From Paramyrothecium sp. XJ0827 (Eukaryota; Ascomycota; Sordariomycetes; Hypocreales; Stachybotryaceae), in assembly GCA_020881915.1 (NCBI GenBank), contig JAJFPB010000002.1, positions 4,227,001 to 4,291,000 on the forward strand: a DNA stretch of 64,000 nucleotides, given 5' to 3'. Below the pieces are notes generated by a model. That model saw only the letters and a list, made by a program, of their open reading frames with translations. It was not told the DNA's origin and did not search any database. Of this stretch, positions 11,631 to 23,711 are shown one piece after another (positions within the stretch are counted from its first letter, which is position 1; each line of letters begins with the position of its first letter). The position numbers were made by a program, and so were the translations under genes.

Positions 11631-13595
11631 TCACAGTTTACCGTCCTTAGCTCCAGCACCTACTTTCTCAGCATCGTCCCCTTCTTCAACTGGAGGCGTC
11701 GCTGGTTGCCCGTACAGAACATCACAGTCGCGCTCCCCTTCAAAGAAACCCTCGCGTCCATCTTTTGCTAGCCATTCTCTGCTCCACGGTGATGATTCCC
11801 GTCCAAGGGGAAAGATCCTAAACTTGAAAAAGCGGACACCTATCAGGTACATGACCGCTGATGTGGTAAACGTTAGGAGCCATCCCATCATGTACATATA
11901 TCTGGCGGCGTTGCTAATGAGTTGCGGCTGATATTGCCCGATAAGACCCGGTATGCCCATGGTTGTGCCAAGAAGCCACGCTACACAGCCAATCCAGTTG
12001 GTGCCGGACCAGAACCAGTAAAGACCGCCTTTTGACCCGTCGTAGCAGGAAGGAACATGGATATTTCCTTTGCGAACCACAAAGTAGTCCATGATGATGA
12101 CAGCGCACAACGGCGCCATGAAGATGTTGTAGCTGCCAAGGAAAGAAAGAAAGGCCGCGGCGCTCGCGATGAGTTCCCATGGCTGAACGATAACACCTAG
12201 AACAGCGCAAAGAACTTGGCCTCTTCGAATAGTCAGATAACGCGGGAATAGTCCGGTCATATCTGCACCGAAAGGAAGCGAGTTGGCACCGAAGTTGGTG
12301 GCAAAGACGCCCAACAGGAAGGCCAGCCCAACTATGAACACACCTGCACGGGCGCCAGCGGTCCAATAGTGGTCGAGGAATGCGTTGAGTAAGTCCCAGA
12401 TGTTCCAGTACGCCTCGCCCCAAACGGCCTGCATCGAGGTTGTAGACGCCAGACCGAGGAAGAATACAAGCACGCTAGTTATGAAGACCGTGACACCCTG
12501 CAGCATACCAGCATCGCGAGGTTTCTGGCAATATCTCGCGAGATCTGGCTGGTTGACAAGCATAGGCGAAAGACCGCCCATGATAACGTTGATGCCGGAC
12601 ATGATACTCCAACCCAAAGGAGTGACAGAGGCAGCTGCCTTTCCTGCAGTAGAAGCGGCATCCATTCCGCTGAGCCCGCCACCCGCAGCCATGCACCATC
12701 CGAAGAGTGCAAACGTGGCGATGGGCATCGTGATGCCTTTAAAAGTAAAGAGGTAGTGGATATGTCTGGGATGAACCCACATCTGAACTACATTAGCGCT
12801 AGTCGAACGAGCCAGTTCTAGATTGAACTTACGAAAGGAAGCTCCATGAGCCAAACGATGAAAAAGGCCAAGAGGAGTTTAGACTCTATTGGTGAGCTCT
12901 CCCCTAGCGCGTTTGGGAAGTCGACCCATCCAGTTCCAAACAAGCAACGGAACATGACTGAGAGAATTTGTGCACCGTAGAATGTTTGAATGCCATACCA
13001 AATAATGCATACGATGGCTCGAATGAAGACAAAAAAGTATGAACCGTACATTCCCATGCTCGAGCGGCAAAGGACAGGGCTGGTATTACATCAGTTGAAG
13101 GTCTTACAAGATGGTGAGAGGAAACTCACAAGCCGATATGGTACAATACTCCGGGTCTAGCCATTAGGACCACAATGGTTGCGGCAAGGAGTGAGCCGAG
13201 AATACAAGATGCGAATGATTGTTGCCATGTCTGCGGTAATGTGAGCATGCTGCACTACTGGCAACAAGCAGGGTAATACTCACCAATCCGGTTGCGATGA
13301 GAGCCGACGCCGTATTCCAACCCGTCAGACTGAATTGGTTCGAAAACCAGTACATAGGCATATTATACCTGTCGTATCACGTTAGGATTTTGGAAATGTT
13401 GATGAGCGGTCTGTAAACCTACCAAGTCCATGTCCGATGTTCAGGAGGCGTTGGCTCCAAGTCTTTATTTGACCAGCGTGCGCTGCCGACCTGACTATGA
13501 CCATCAACCGTCTGTTGCACTTTGACAAAGTTGACGAATGCTTCTTTGGATGAAAATGGAGCTTTCATTTCGCTCCTTGACGGTAGCCGAACCAT
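11631..13595 (-). CDS. NCS1-family nucleobase/allantoin-type permease (Fur subfamily)
   Basis: Five exons (13423..13595, 13284..13368, 13130..13230, 12833..13079, 11631..12782) encode 585 residues. The NCS1 hallmarks are in order: EPTPPEHRTWTWYNMPMYWF before the first helix, RSSMGMYGSYFFVFIRA, then PHxI-like HPRHIHYLF and a long hydrophobic region with about 12 membrane segments. The C-terminal tail is cytoplasmic and acidic. These proteins import uracil, uridine, allantoin, uric acid or related rings with H+ across the plasma membrane. The junction at 12832/12783 uses a CAG acceptor that keeps LPF in frame with MWVHPRH. The start at 13595 is the most upstream in-frame ATG; another ATG lies at 13568. 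It is divergent from the Zn2Cys6 regulator across a promoter with four GATA motifs. With a PuuE-like enzyme nearby, allantoin is a plausible substrate, but this is inference. Confidence 0.88.
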
Positions 13596-14344
13596 GATGA
13601 CGGCTTGGTAGAAGCTCGGTTGACGACTGATGATGTTTTCAGCAATTTGGAGAATTCAGGCTGACGATCACGAATTTGAAGAATTACAGACGAATGCCAT
13701 CGTTTTAATGTTTCAAGCGTTGGTGGTGACTCGTTTCCTTCAGAAGCCATATTTTAGAGGCTATAAGCCCAAGGATTGGTGTCGGCAGTTTTCCAGCCGA
13801 CATATTCTAACATGACGAGGCAGTGACCTGAATGCAACACGGCAGCCATGTTTGGAGACATATTTGGACCGGTCTGTCATGATTTGGCAAGCGATAAGAG
13901 AGCCATGTGCACCTGTCCGTCATCCAACCATCGGCTCGTCATTTCAATCCACCGATCTACAAGATAAGGCTATACAAGGGATGCTGGGGCACTGACCCAC
14001 ATCTCTGACTAGCTATCTTTCCTTATCTCTCTGGGCAGACGCAACCCGTCGGCTTGAAACTACCGGCCATGGCTCCGAATAGTGCGGGGAGACGTGGAAC
14101 TCCAAAGCGCCGTGTTCAGGAGGAAGTGGTTGAGTGAAGGGCGTCGGATGGTAGTGTTTTCTTTTGCACACATTCAATGTATGCAGGTGGAGAACTCATA
14201 CGCAAGCAACTTCATCCTGCGAACAGTTCTTCACAGCTGTATTCTTATCGTAACGACAGAATTCGCCTAGGAGCGGTTGGGCGAATCAGAGTGTTCTAAT
14301 CTTTCCCCGGGATCTGGGCAGGGGACATTGCAAAACAGCTCAGT
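13596..14344. promoter_or_regulatory. bidirectional promoter with four clustered GATA motifs
   Basis: This 749-bp region lies between the divergent NCS1 permease and Zn2Cys6 regulator genes. HGATAR sites (AreA/NIT2 consensus) occur at 13892-13897 (cgataa), 13962-13967 (agataa), 14013-14018 (ctatct, reverse) and 14023-14028 (ttatct, reverse), all within 137 bp. Clustered GATA sites are typical of genes under nitrogen metabolite repression in ascomycetes. A shared promoter would allow co-regulation of transporter and regulator. No binding data are available from sequence. Confidence 0.55.
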
Positions 14345-16988
14345 ATGTCAGCCAATTGCGAGGATTATTCGAGCCCATTGAGCGGCCATGGGCGAGAAGG
14401 GGACTCTACTATCCACGTCGACACCAACCTCCGTTCACAGCCCGCTTCGTCAGGTCGGGTACGGAAGACTCGCGTTGCCCTAGCCTGTAAGCGATGTAAG
14501 CGGCGCAAACAGCGAGTGAGGCCCCCGTCGATAGCCCATAGGGTCACGACCCGTGCGAGCCACAGCCAGGGTCACTGGACTGACGTATGATAGTGTGACG
14601 GTTCCCATCCGGCTTGTAAGTCATGCAAGAAAGCGGATGTACCATGCATTTATGAGAAGAATGTTCGTCCACAGTATCCAGGAGGCAAATCTCTGTCAGT
14701 CACCTCGCTGCATAGTCTTGAACTACCTTGCTTACTTGCCACAGCTACATCAACGCTCTCGAAGAGCGCATCGCTTTTCTTGAGGCTCGGCTGCCCGCAT
14801 ACGCCGAGGATCACTTCGCTGGTGCCACTTCTACTGCTCTGTCCCCACATGAAACCAATGGCACAGCCAACTTCAGACAACGCCATGATTCCACTTCTTC
14901 ACATATGGAGTCCGTGTCTGAAGATGTGGAAGGCGAAGACCGTCACTCAATCATTGATGGAGTAGCATATCTCTCGTTGCGTGCTTCAGGTACTACAGAC
15001 ACCGCACCGGAACCGTTTTATCTCGGTTCCAGCTCCGGTGCAGCGATTGCTAGGATGATACAGAAGTCCATTTTTAGGAATCCAAGCAAGCGTGCAGTTG
15101 CTCACACCATCAGATCAAACCACGGCCAACAGGCGGCTGCTACTAAAGCCCACCTGTCCACAATTGCGCGGCCATCATCACCGGAAGAGTCGTCTTTTGA
15201 CATGCCGCCTAGAGATCAAGCACAACTACTGTTTGACGTCTTCTTTGACCGCATGCACACCAGATGGCCAATTTTAGATCGAAAGGCGTACTCTGTGCTC
15301 TTTGAGAACCAATACGATCCAGGTGCTCTATCAATTACGCAACGGAGCATCATGCACTTGATATATGCCATCGCAGCTCGGTTTCTGCAACTCACTCGCA
15401 AAGCATGCGGCGTTGAATCGGAAAAGCATCTCCTTGCCGCCATTGAGCCTATGGACTACATCCTCGAGCAGCACAACTTGGCCACTGTCCAATTCCTGTT
15501 GCTTCTAGCTGTCCATGGGCAACGGTCGCCTTATGGAGCCGGTGCGTGGAGCCAGGTCAGATACGCAATGTCTTTGTGCATCGAACTGGGTCTCCATCGA
15601 GAAAGGAAGACTTGCGGCAGTCAAGATGTCCGTGATTTGGAAATTAGGCGAAGGGCATTCTGGTCCTGCTACTCTCTTGACCGCGCCACCAGCGTTGTTT
15701 TAGGCAGAGCATTTGCCATTGCTGATCGAGATATCAATGTTGCCGTAAGTCACCAAGCTGGGCGAATCAAAGCCATCTCGAGAACAATGGCTAACTGTTT
15801 TCTCAGCTTCCCAAAATCGAGATTGAGTCGTGGGACTTGACGCACAAAGAGTGTCCGGAAACTCTAAGCCAACCTGTCTGGTCCAACATAGAGCCTTTTA
15901 TTCACATTATCAAGCTGGACAGGATGCTGTCATGCATCCATCGGATTATTTACCGCGTCGACAGAGATGTGTTCTCCGGTCCACCCGCCGAAAAATCCAG
16001 GATCGAACAGAAGATGGCCACTATTCGCAAAGAGCTGGATGATTGGATCCAGACGATCCCGCAGTCCCCGAAAGGTTCTCACAAGATCAACTGGCTGTAC
16101 GATCCTGAGAGCGCTAGTCACGATTCACAGGACTTCTTCAATTTGTAAGTGCCGACACATGAAAGACGAAGTCGATGAAGCTAAAAATGTAATAGGCAGT
16201 ATCATAAAGCAATCTTGATGCTGTTCACCGTTCTCCTACCAAGCCTCCAGCCTACCGACCACCGCTTCGTCACAACAGCTCGCTCAGCTGCTTGCGTCTG
16301 CATCGCATACAAGCGCCTTAATCAAGCAAAAACACTTACTTACACTATGATATCTCTTCACAGCTGCTTTGTTGCGGGCCTTACTTTGGTCTATTGCTTG
16401 TGGCGGGACCGTAACCTGTTCAGCTATGATGTTTTCGAGGCAACTCAAGCGTGCTCCCAAAGCCTGACAATCTTTGGAGAAAAGTGGTCTGGCGCAGTCA
16501 AGTATAGGGACATCTTCGATGCCCTATCGGGCAGTTTATTCAAAACGCTTGTCAACCCAATGGTGCCATCGAAAAGCACTGGATTGGCCCTCGACAACGC
16601 CACCCCGCAGGTGCAGTTGAGAGCGAGCTTCGATGCTGGGTCCAATGTGCGTCAGGAGTCTAGTTCGTCGGATATCCCACGTCAGGAGGAAGAGGTTGAG
16701 GAGCCAAGCATGCGTAACCTTATGTCGGATGCGGTGAAGGAGGCTTTCATGGAAGTTGACGACGAGGTTCCCGGAGGTTGGCAGGGATGGCGCATGTGGA
16801 ACGAGATGCTGGGAGAGGAATCTCTTTCACAGTCAGGCACTGGCTTCAACGCCGCATCTAGTGATACCCTCGCTGGTGGATGGATGGGATCTCAATCCAA
16901 AGGAGAGGTGTTCCCCGATGTTACAATGATGCAAACGGACCAGTATGATGCACTGGCTGCTAGTGAATGGGAATTTGGAAGTGCTTAA
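14345..16988 (+). CDS. Zn2Cys6 transcription factor with fungal-specific middle homology domain
   Basis: Five exons (14345..14515, 14594..14694, 14745..15744, 15807..16144, 16196..16988) encode 800 residues. The binuclear zinc cluster is canonical, with Cys at 48, 51, 58, 65, 68 and 75, and is split by the first intron exactly before Cys58. A short coiled coil (YINALEERIAFLEARLP, residues 92-108) follows as a dimerisation element. The fungal transcription-factor domain begins near residue 245 (LLFDVFFDRMHTRWPILD) and continues through the WSCYSLDR-type motif. The C-terminus is acidic. The last intron (51 nt) uses the AATAG acceptor at 16195, which gives the expected NLQYHKAILM junction. It is divergent from the permease and tail-to-tail with the PuuE-like gene, so it is the likely local regulator of the block; that role is inferred from position. 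Confidence 0.9.
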
Positions 16989-17039
16989 ATTGCAATATTA
17001 TATGTACATACAGCTCATCGAATTGCGTCATTAAATTCA

Positions 17040-18080
17040 TCAAGCCAGCTGGCCCTTCTTATAGGGAAATTGTTCCCGGAAAGACTCGGCAATTTCCGTC
17101 CTCGTGGCTACCCATACGCCCTCCTTCTGGCTAATGTACTCGACGAAATCCCTCAGCGCCTTGTATCGTCCTGGACGGCCAATGATGCGGCAATGCAAGC
17201 CAATCGTCATCATTTTGGGTTCACCAGCCTCACCTTCTTCGTACAACACATCAAATGCGTTCTTTAGGTGTGTGAAAAAGCTGCTGGGATCGCGGAATCC
17301 AGAGCCAACAACATGAAACTTAAAGTCGTTGCAGTCGTAGCTATATGGCACCATCAAGCAGCCCTTGGGATCGGTCTTCTCTCGCTCCATTGGCAGATCA
17401 ATCCAGTAAGGCACATCATCAGCGTAAGTGTCGCTTGCCCATACCAGCTCCTCGCCCATCTCCTCGTAAACTTGCGGGATCAGGCTCCTGCTGTGGGGGG
17501 AGGGGCGGCCATAGTACCATCCCTTGGGAGCATAGCCGGTGAGGCTCTTGAGGGTGGTGATGCCCTTCTTGATGTACTCGCGTTCCTTGTCGACTGACCA
17601 ATCGTGGTGGTCAACCCAGCGGTAGGCATGTGAAGCCACGTCATGGCCCATTTCTACGCAGCGCGTGGCAACTTCAGGCTGCTGCTCGACTGCCTGGGCA
17701 ACGGCGTAGAGGGTGAACTTCATCTTATGGGCATTGAATAGCTTGAAAAGGCGCCAGAAGCCGACGCGCGAGCCGTACTCGTACTCGGACTCTGCGTTGT
17801 AGTTGCGCTCGTTGTAGCGCACCTCGCTGGGGTGTTCGCGAAGGTTTGTCTCCGCAACGCCGTCGCCGCTGAGGACGGAGCGCTCACCACCCTAATATCC
17901 CGGTCAGTGGTTTTCGCGATGCGCAGAGCAATGAAGACTTACCTCTTCATAATTGATGACAAATGACACAGCAATTTTGGCGTTGTTGGGCCATTTCAGT
18001 CCCTTCAAGCCTGCTTCGCCGTAACCCTTGAAGTCGCGGCTAAAGCCATAATCGGGATGAGCAGCGTAAACCTCAGGCAT
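17040..18080 (-). CDS. PuuE-type allantoinase-like polysaccharide-deacetylase-fold enzyme
   Basis: Two exons (17943..18080 and 17040..17891) encode 329 residues. The protein has the NodB-like fold signature in its PuuE variant: INYEEGGERSVLSGDG at residues 42-57, where chitin deacetylases have TFDDG, and GHDVASHAYRWVDHHDW at 128-144. Bacterial PuuE is a metal-independent allantoinase that opens allantoin to allantoate in the cytosol. There is no signal peptide, unlike secreted chitin deacetylases, which supports the metabolic assignment. The start is ATG at 18080; the frame upstream has only a non-ATG extension. Its stop lies 51 bp from the stop of the Zn2Cys6 gene. Three GATA motifs precede it. 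Together with the NCS1 permease and the amidase it suggests ureide use as a nitrogen source. Other cyclic amides are possible substrates. Confidence 0.85.
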
Positions 18081-18715
18081 TGTGTTGTGGCAATGGGAGA
18101 ATGAAAAGGTAAGATACAAGATGAGCGCAGAGTTGAGGGTAAAAAGGAATTGAAAGCATGAATTGTTCTCTATATATTGTCGTCATTCCGTTGGTGTGTC
18201 GCCGTCGGCGTCTTGCGAGCCGTGGTCCTGCATACTGCCGTGTTATCGGATACTCTGCCGAAGAGGCCAGTCGATAAGGCAAAAGCTCACCGGTGCCGGC
18301 AGATGAGCTTCCCGTCTCTCAAACACGGATGGGACCCACTGTGGAAAACGTTCTTGTTATCGCAGTAACGTTAGATCATTACAGTCTAGCAAGCCCACCA
18401 CTGTCCTGAGAGCCAGTGGGGCTAGCCAACCCTCAAGATAAGGATGGGGAAAAGAAACGGGCCTTTGAATCGGTGATTTGTGTTCCGCGTTTTCCCCGCA
18501 TGGACCATCCGATCGTTGAAGGGGCAGGCAATTGTGTCATTTCTTGTGGCCGCAGTATTTGCGATAAGGTGGCAACGGATGTTGGCCGACATGATTGGCC
18601 AAGAATTACCTTGACTTGCCCCGAGGACTTGCACGAGGAGACGATGCGCCGAACACACAAAGAAAGATGGTTGGGAGAAGCTTCGATTGAACACGCCGGT
18701 TTCAGATCGACAGAC
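18081..18715. promoter_or_regulatory. promoter region of the PuuE-like gene with three GATA motifs
   Basis: This is 635 bp between the PuuE-like start codon and the stop of the NLR gene on the same strand. HGATAR motifs are at 18243-18248 (ttatcg, reverse), 18272-18277 (cgataa) and 18357-18362 (ttatcg, reverse). No credible gene is seen. Confidence 0.45.
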
Positions 18716-21700
18716 TCATAATCCGGATGGTCTGGCATCGTATGAGAGCAGTAACATCAAAATGTTCCTTGAACCCTTTTCTTCAGCATACCACAGCGGC
18801 GTCCGGCCAAAGGCATCTTTCGTCTTCGTGTCTGCACCATTTTGGAGCAATAGACTCACGACACTTTCGTTTCCTTCGATGACAGCCCACAGCAATGGGC
18901 TTTGCCCCAAATCATTCTTCAACTCGATGTTGGCGCCACGTTCAAGCAACGGGAGCATGACCGCCTCGTGACCACCCCTGACTGCCCACCACAACACCGT
19001 TTTACCAGAGTTGTCGAATGTATCAACTTCGGCGCCGTGCTCGAGCAACAAGAGTGCTATATCTTGATGACCCCACATGGCTGCGTAAGATAGCGCCGTT
19101 CTTCCAGACTGATCCCGGAACTCAATGTTCGCGCCGTGGTTGATCAATAAACGGACAGCACCTTCGTGTCCTTGAGAGCAGGCAAGTAATAGCGCTGTTC
19201 TGCCATTGTTGTCTTTTGCCCCGATATTACTGCCCCTCTTGAGAAGCAGATGCATGCTATCTACATGCCCAGTCATGGCGGCATGCAATAATGGCGTTAG
19301 GCCGCGAGGATCCCTTGTCTCAATACTGGCGCCATGCTTCAACAGTATGTCCACGATAGCTTCACTACCCTGTTGAATGGCGTAATTTAGCGCTGTGTGT
19401 CCCGTATCGCCTCTGAGATCCGCGTCTACACTTCTTTCCGACAGTAATGCTTCCACCAACGCCTTGTATCCTTTTTCAACAGCATGGGATAAGACGCTCC
19501 GTCCACTTTCGTCTCGAGTATTTACGCCACGGGCTGCAGCATAGAATGCCAGGAATTCTTCACCGTAATGCTGCAGAATATACGACAAAGCCGTCTTCTT
19601 TTGTAGAAAGCTGGACTGGCGGCTAGTTCCCGCGCACAAGTCGTCCTTCTCAACAAACTTGTGGCACAGGTCATATAGCAAGGAGCCACTCGTGTGCCGC
19701 TCCAGACAATTTTCCACATATTTTCGAACCACTTTCTCACTGTTGGTAGCCAATGCTGCAAAAATTGGTGCTCCATAACGCCCACCTTCCATGGTAAAGC
19801 AGGACTGCGCCTTGAACTGGGTACTTGTGAGGGCGGCGAGATTTCTTTCAGAAAAGATGTAAGCAAAGCTTGCCCTGGGATGGCATCGCCGCACCTGGCG
19901 TGTCTCGAAAAGGTTATTAAGCCCGATCCAGCGAGAAAGTGGGAAGACATCTAGAAACTCGGTTTGCGAAACATGGTTTTCTAGCGCGACATCCGCATGG
20001 AAGAAAACATTGCGCGTTGCATACTCTAGGAATGGATATTGCCGGTTTACGTGCGAGCGCAGTTCTGCAGCCATTTGAGTATTTGCGTTCGGAAGTGATT
20101 CGGAGTCCAGGTTTAGATGAGCGGCTACATCATCGCTCATGTAGTTGAAGCAGCATTCTTTGAGCCGTTCATGGCTGTCTCCGAAAAAGTTTCCTCCCTT
20201 TGAACAAATGCCTTTGAGCCCGTTTTCCTTGAGGAGAAAGTCTTTGACCGACTCGTGAATAAATTGGACCGTTGGGCTTTTTGCTCGAGTGATTTCAGCG
20301 AGTCCCTTAGAAGCGTCCAGTATAAATCTCTGCATGACCTTGGGTGTGACAACTTTCGGATCCCACTCAAAAACGTCATCCGGTTCAACTCCAGATAGGA
20401 TAGCAAAGTACAACTGTTCGGGCTTCAATGGCTGCGCTGCGAAAAGCACCCACTGGATGCAAAGCAACATCTCGCCACTATCTTGATTGTCACGGGTTAA
20501 GATATCGAGGAACAGCTCATGCAAATCCCCGGGTATCTTCTGAAGCCTTTGCTGCAATCTGTGGATCCGGCCGCCAGCATACTCCTTGTTAAGAATATCC
20601 ACGACGAGGACAACCCACATGAAAACTCCAGAAGCTTTATGTAGGAGATCTGTGCGGATTTTCTCAGCGAGGGCTGCATCGTCGATTCTCAGTTCTCCAT
20701 CAAGGTAGCTCGAAATGTCGTGGCTATGTTCTTCCTGTGCTTCAAGGACAAGGTCGATCCCCTTGGAAATGATGTGAGGGTAGTGCCTACTTGAAAAACA
20801 TGTTCGGAAACACAGACCACACTGCCGTGCCACTTCGCCGAGGTTCTCGAAGAAAGATATCATGTCCCGGATCTGACGTTCATCGCACTCGTCCAAGGCA
20901 TCAATGAAACATACCAACGTAGAGTCACCCTTGAGGGCCCGCACGGCTTGTTCAATCATGTCTTTTAACGACTCAACACCCCATTGAGGGCAATCGCTGG
21001 TCCTCGTTGCTATTTCCAAGGAATTGAAAACATCTTGAAGTGCCGGTCGTTGTTTCAGAAGCTGCCACAGCAGGGATCGGTATGTCCCAACCACTGATTT
21101 CTCCATATCGCTTCCTCGTGCGTTGAAGAAGAAGGACAGGATGAAGGCATTTTTCATCGATTTCCGAGCATTAGCAAGAGTGAACTTCATTAAAGTGGAT
21201 TTTCCACTTCCTGGTTTCCCCTTTATCCATAACAAGCCATGATTCTGGCTCAGCTTCAGCGGGTCCAGCCAGTTGAGGTATTCAGGCTTCGTCAACAACC
21301 ACCTGCAAGTCTTGCTATGAGCGTTTTTAATGTTTGTCTGTCTCGCATCAAGCTGGTCAAACTTGAGTGAATCCATAAGTAGCTGCTTCTGGCTCGTGCT
21401 TATGCATGACTGTTCTCTTGTCGATAGCTCCTGCGCCGCCGCTATCCTCATTCTACTCAGGGCCTCGGCGACCTTTCTGTACTCCGTGTTGTCAAATTCC
21501 TCAAAACGGCACATTTCCATATGACTCCGCGCGATATGCTCCGTTGTTTCGATACTAGGAATGCCGATTTGAGCCGAAGAATCGTCAATTACCTGAAGGG
21601 CTTGTTAGCAAGAGCCAGGGATTGCTTGCAATCAGTTTTTACCTTGCCAAAAAGTATGTCGGTAGGGTGTAGTTCTTGGAAAGAATTGATTATCCAATTC

Positions 21701-23304
21701 TCTTGCTGGGCCATGGAGTTGAATTTGGCCGTGATTGTTCCAAGGTGCTCATTGTCAGGTAGTAGTTTGCTGATCGATCGCTCATCAGTACCAATCCCAA
21801 CGCATTTGGCCACATTCTCGGCGACACGCTGGCAAATGCTTCGGAGGTTAAACCCTTTATGCGGTGTGCCGAAGAAAAGAATACCTGCTGTAGAGTCGTG
21901 TACTCGTCGCAAATGAGCTTGACCTAGATCGCATTGATTCGAACGCACAAGTGCCTCTTTGACTACAACCCCGCCCAAGTTGTGCGCTACAAAAATTATC
22001 GGTCTCGAAGGATCAGTTCTTCTCGTGGCCTCGAGGCTAATGAGGAGGTCCCATGCAATGTCGAAGATAGTTTCTTTCCTTGGAGTCAACATTCCGTTGG
22101 GCGCTGGGATAGTTTCATAGTTGAAAGTCAGGACCCGAGCATCTGGAATGGTTAATGGAATCAATTCTCTTGGCCAGCAGACATTAGAATTCCGGGTGTT
22201 TTCTTCGCTGTGGGATGTAGATGATGATTCTAGCCTCCGGAGTTTGGCAGGAGGCTCGTCATAGCTCTCCGCAAATGAGCTCGCTGCGCTACCGCTGGTA
22301 GGTGGTTTTTTGCAAGTCCATGAGAATGTCGGATGGCCTAAGAAACCGTGGACAAAGACAATGCTATTCAAATCAGCAACTGATACTTGGATAAAGAAGC
22401 TTGGGCATACTCAATAACCGGAGCTAGTGGCTCGACTAAAGCCGTGAGTTCCTTTCCTGGAATCCTGGACAATAATGTCCCTATGTGTATCGAACAGTGT
22501 CAGGGACTGGGATCTGCGGGGGAGAGACCGTTGCATACCTGGAGAAGGGTAACTTGGAGGGTTCAGCAGGCCATTATCGGCAAGCTCCTTTTTCAGTCGT
22601 CGGATTGCGTTTTGCTTCCCCTCGCCATATATGAGGGGCATGAAGACGCCAAAGATGCCCAGGAGGCAATATGCCCAGTCTTCTTCATGCGTTGTCTGCC
22701 TTCCATTCGCCCATTTAAACTTCTCATCAATGTCAAACCCAGACAGATCAGACTCTCGCAGGGCGGCGGTAGCAATCCCTGTTATCTCTGCTATTTGTCG
22801 CTCTAGAGATCTTTTGTCGCCAAGCCGTTGCCCATTCTGCGCGAAGAACTCCACTGATGAAGGTGCCAGTAGCTCTTGGAGTGTCCATCCTCGGGTGAAC
22901 CATCTGTGGCCACGAAGAGCTTGCTTCCACTCCGAATCAGACTGAAGAGTTTCTTGGCATTCTGGGGCAAGAATTCCTTCCAAGTAAACGTAGCAGCGGG
23001 TGGCATTCTTATACCATCGGAACATCGAATTAATAGCTGTAGATAGCTCATTGTTATTAGCTTTGTCGATACAGCAAGTGTCCACCCAAAAGTAGCGGAG
23101 CCCATCGAGTCTGGCACGTTCTGCGCAGAAACGAAGCTTCTGATAGCCAGTCTTGTCTTGGCCTGTTGAATGGATTATATCACTGTATGTGACTTCTTCG
23201 CTGTTTGTGCCCCATGTGTGCGATAAGATGGCGTACTCTGGTAGATGGTGCGGCAAGTCTTCCGTCAATTGCAGCCTGCCATCTTGACAATGGAGAAGTC
23301 GCAT
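18716..23304 (-). CDS. NLR-like protein: HET, alpha/beta-hydrolase, NACHT and ankyrin repeats
   Basis: Four exons (22539..23304, 22411..22480, 21643..22363, 18716..21592) encode 1,477 residues. The order of domains is as follows. A HET domain occupies about residues 1-200 (AILSHTWG, YFWVDTCCIDK, RGWTLQELLAP). A SesB-like alpha/beta-hydrolase runs from about 280 (IVFVHGFLGH). A NACHT NTPase has Walker A GKPGSGKS at 644-651 and Walker B LVCFIDALDE at about 745-754. About eight ankyrin repeats span about 1207-1477. The introns are 58, 47 and 50 nt with good branch sites, and each junction restores the expected frame. HET-NACHT proteins act in fungal heterokaryon incompatibility and cell-death signalling; ankyrin repeats are the sensor part. 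In the hydrolase the usual HSLGG nucleophile elbow reads HNLGG (codon at 21979-21981), so esterase activity is probably lost. The frame is otherwise intact, which argues for an expressed gene. Confidence 0.87.
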
Positions 23305-23711
23305 TTTTAGGAGCAGACATCGGATGCCTAAGCATATGCAACTGATATAGTCGGATTATGCCCCTTGCAATGTCTCCCGATATTTGCGGCCGGTTCATCA
23401 ACGTCGAGGAGCTGGCTTCGGAATGGAAAAAGAGGTTGTGGATCGGGAGTAATCCTTGCACAATGGAGGCTGAGCTGATGGCACAGCCCCTAAAAAGGGG
23501 TGTACGGTGAACAAGGGTCCCTGTTTATGGCAAATGTCATCAGATATGCTTTTAAACATAATAACGAGCAACACTGACTAGGGTAAGCTCCTAGTCCACA
23601 TGGCTCGTGACATTTTAACGTTGCATCATCAAGTAAATCAACATAGTTATTCGCCCTATCAGTGAATTGTATGTACAGGCTAGTGTTTATTCTAGTTACG
23701 CTGCTGTTTGG
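23305..23711. other. intergenic region upstream of the NLR gene
   Basis: This is 407 bp between the NLR start codon and the stop of the DHA2 transporter on the same strand. It presumably holds the NLR promoter. No gene or repeat is seen. Confidence 0.4.

Noticed and set aside
18081..18119. Longer start for the PuuE-like protein
   Set aside because: The extension begins with TTG; ATG at 18080 gives the usual family start.
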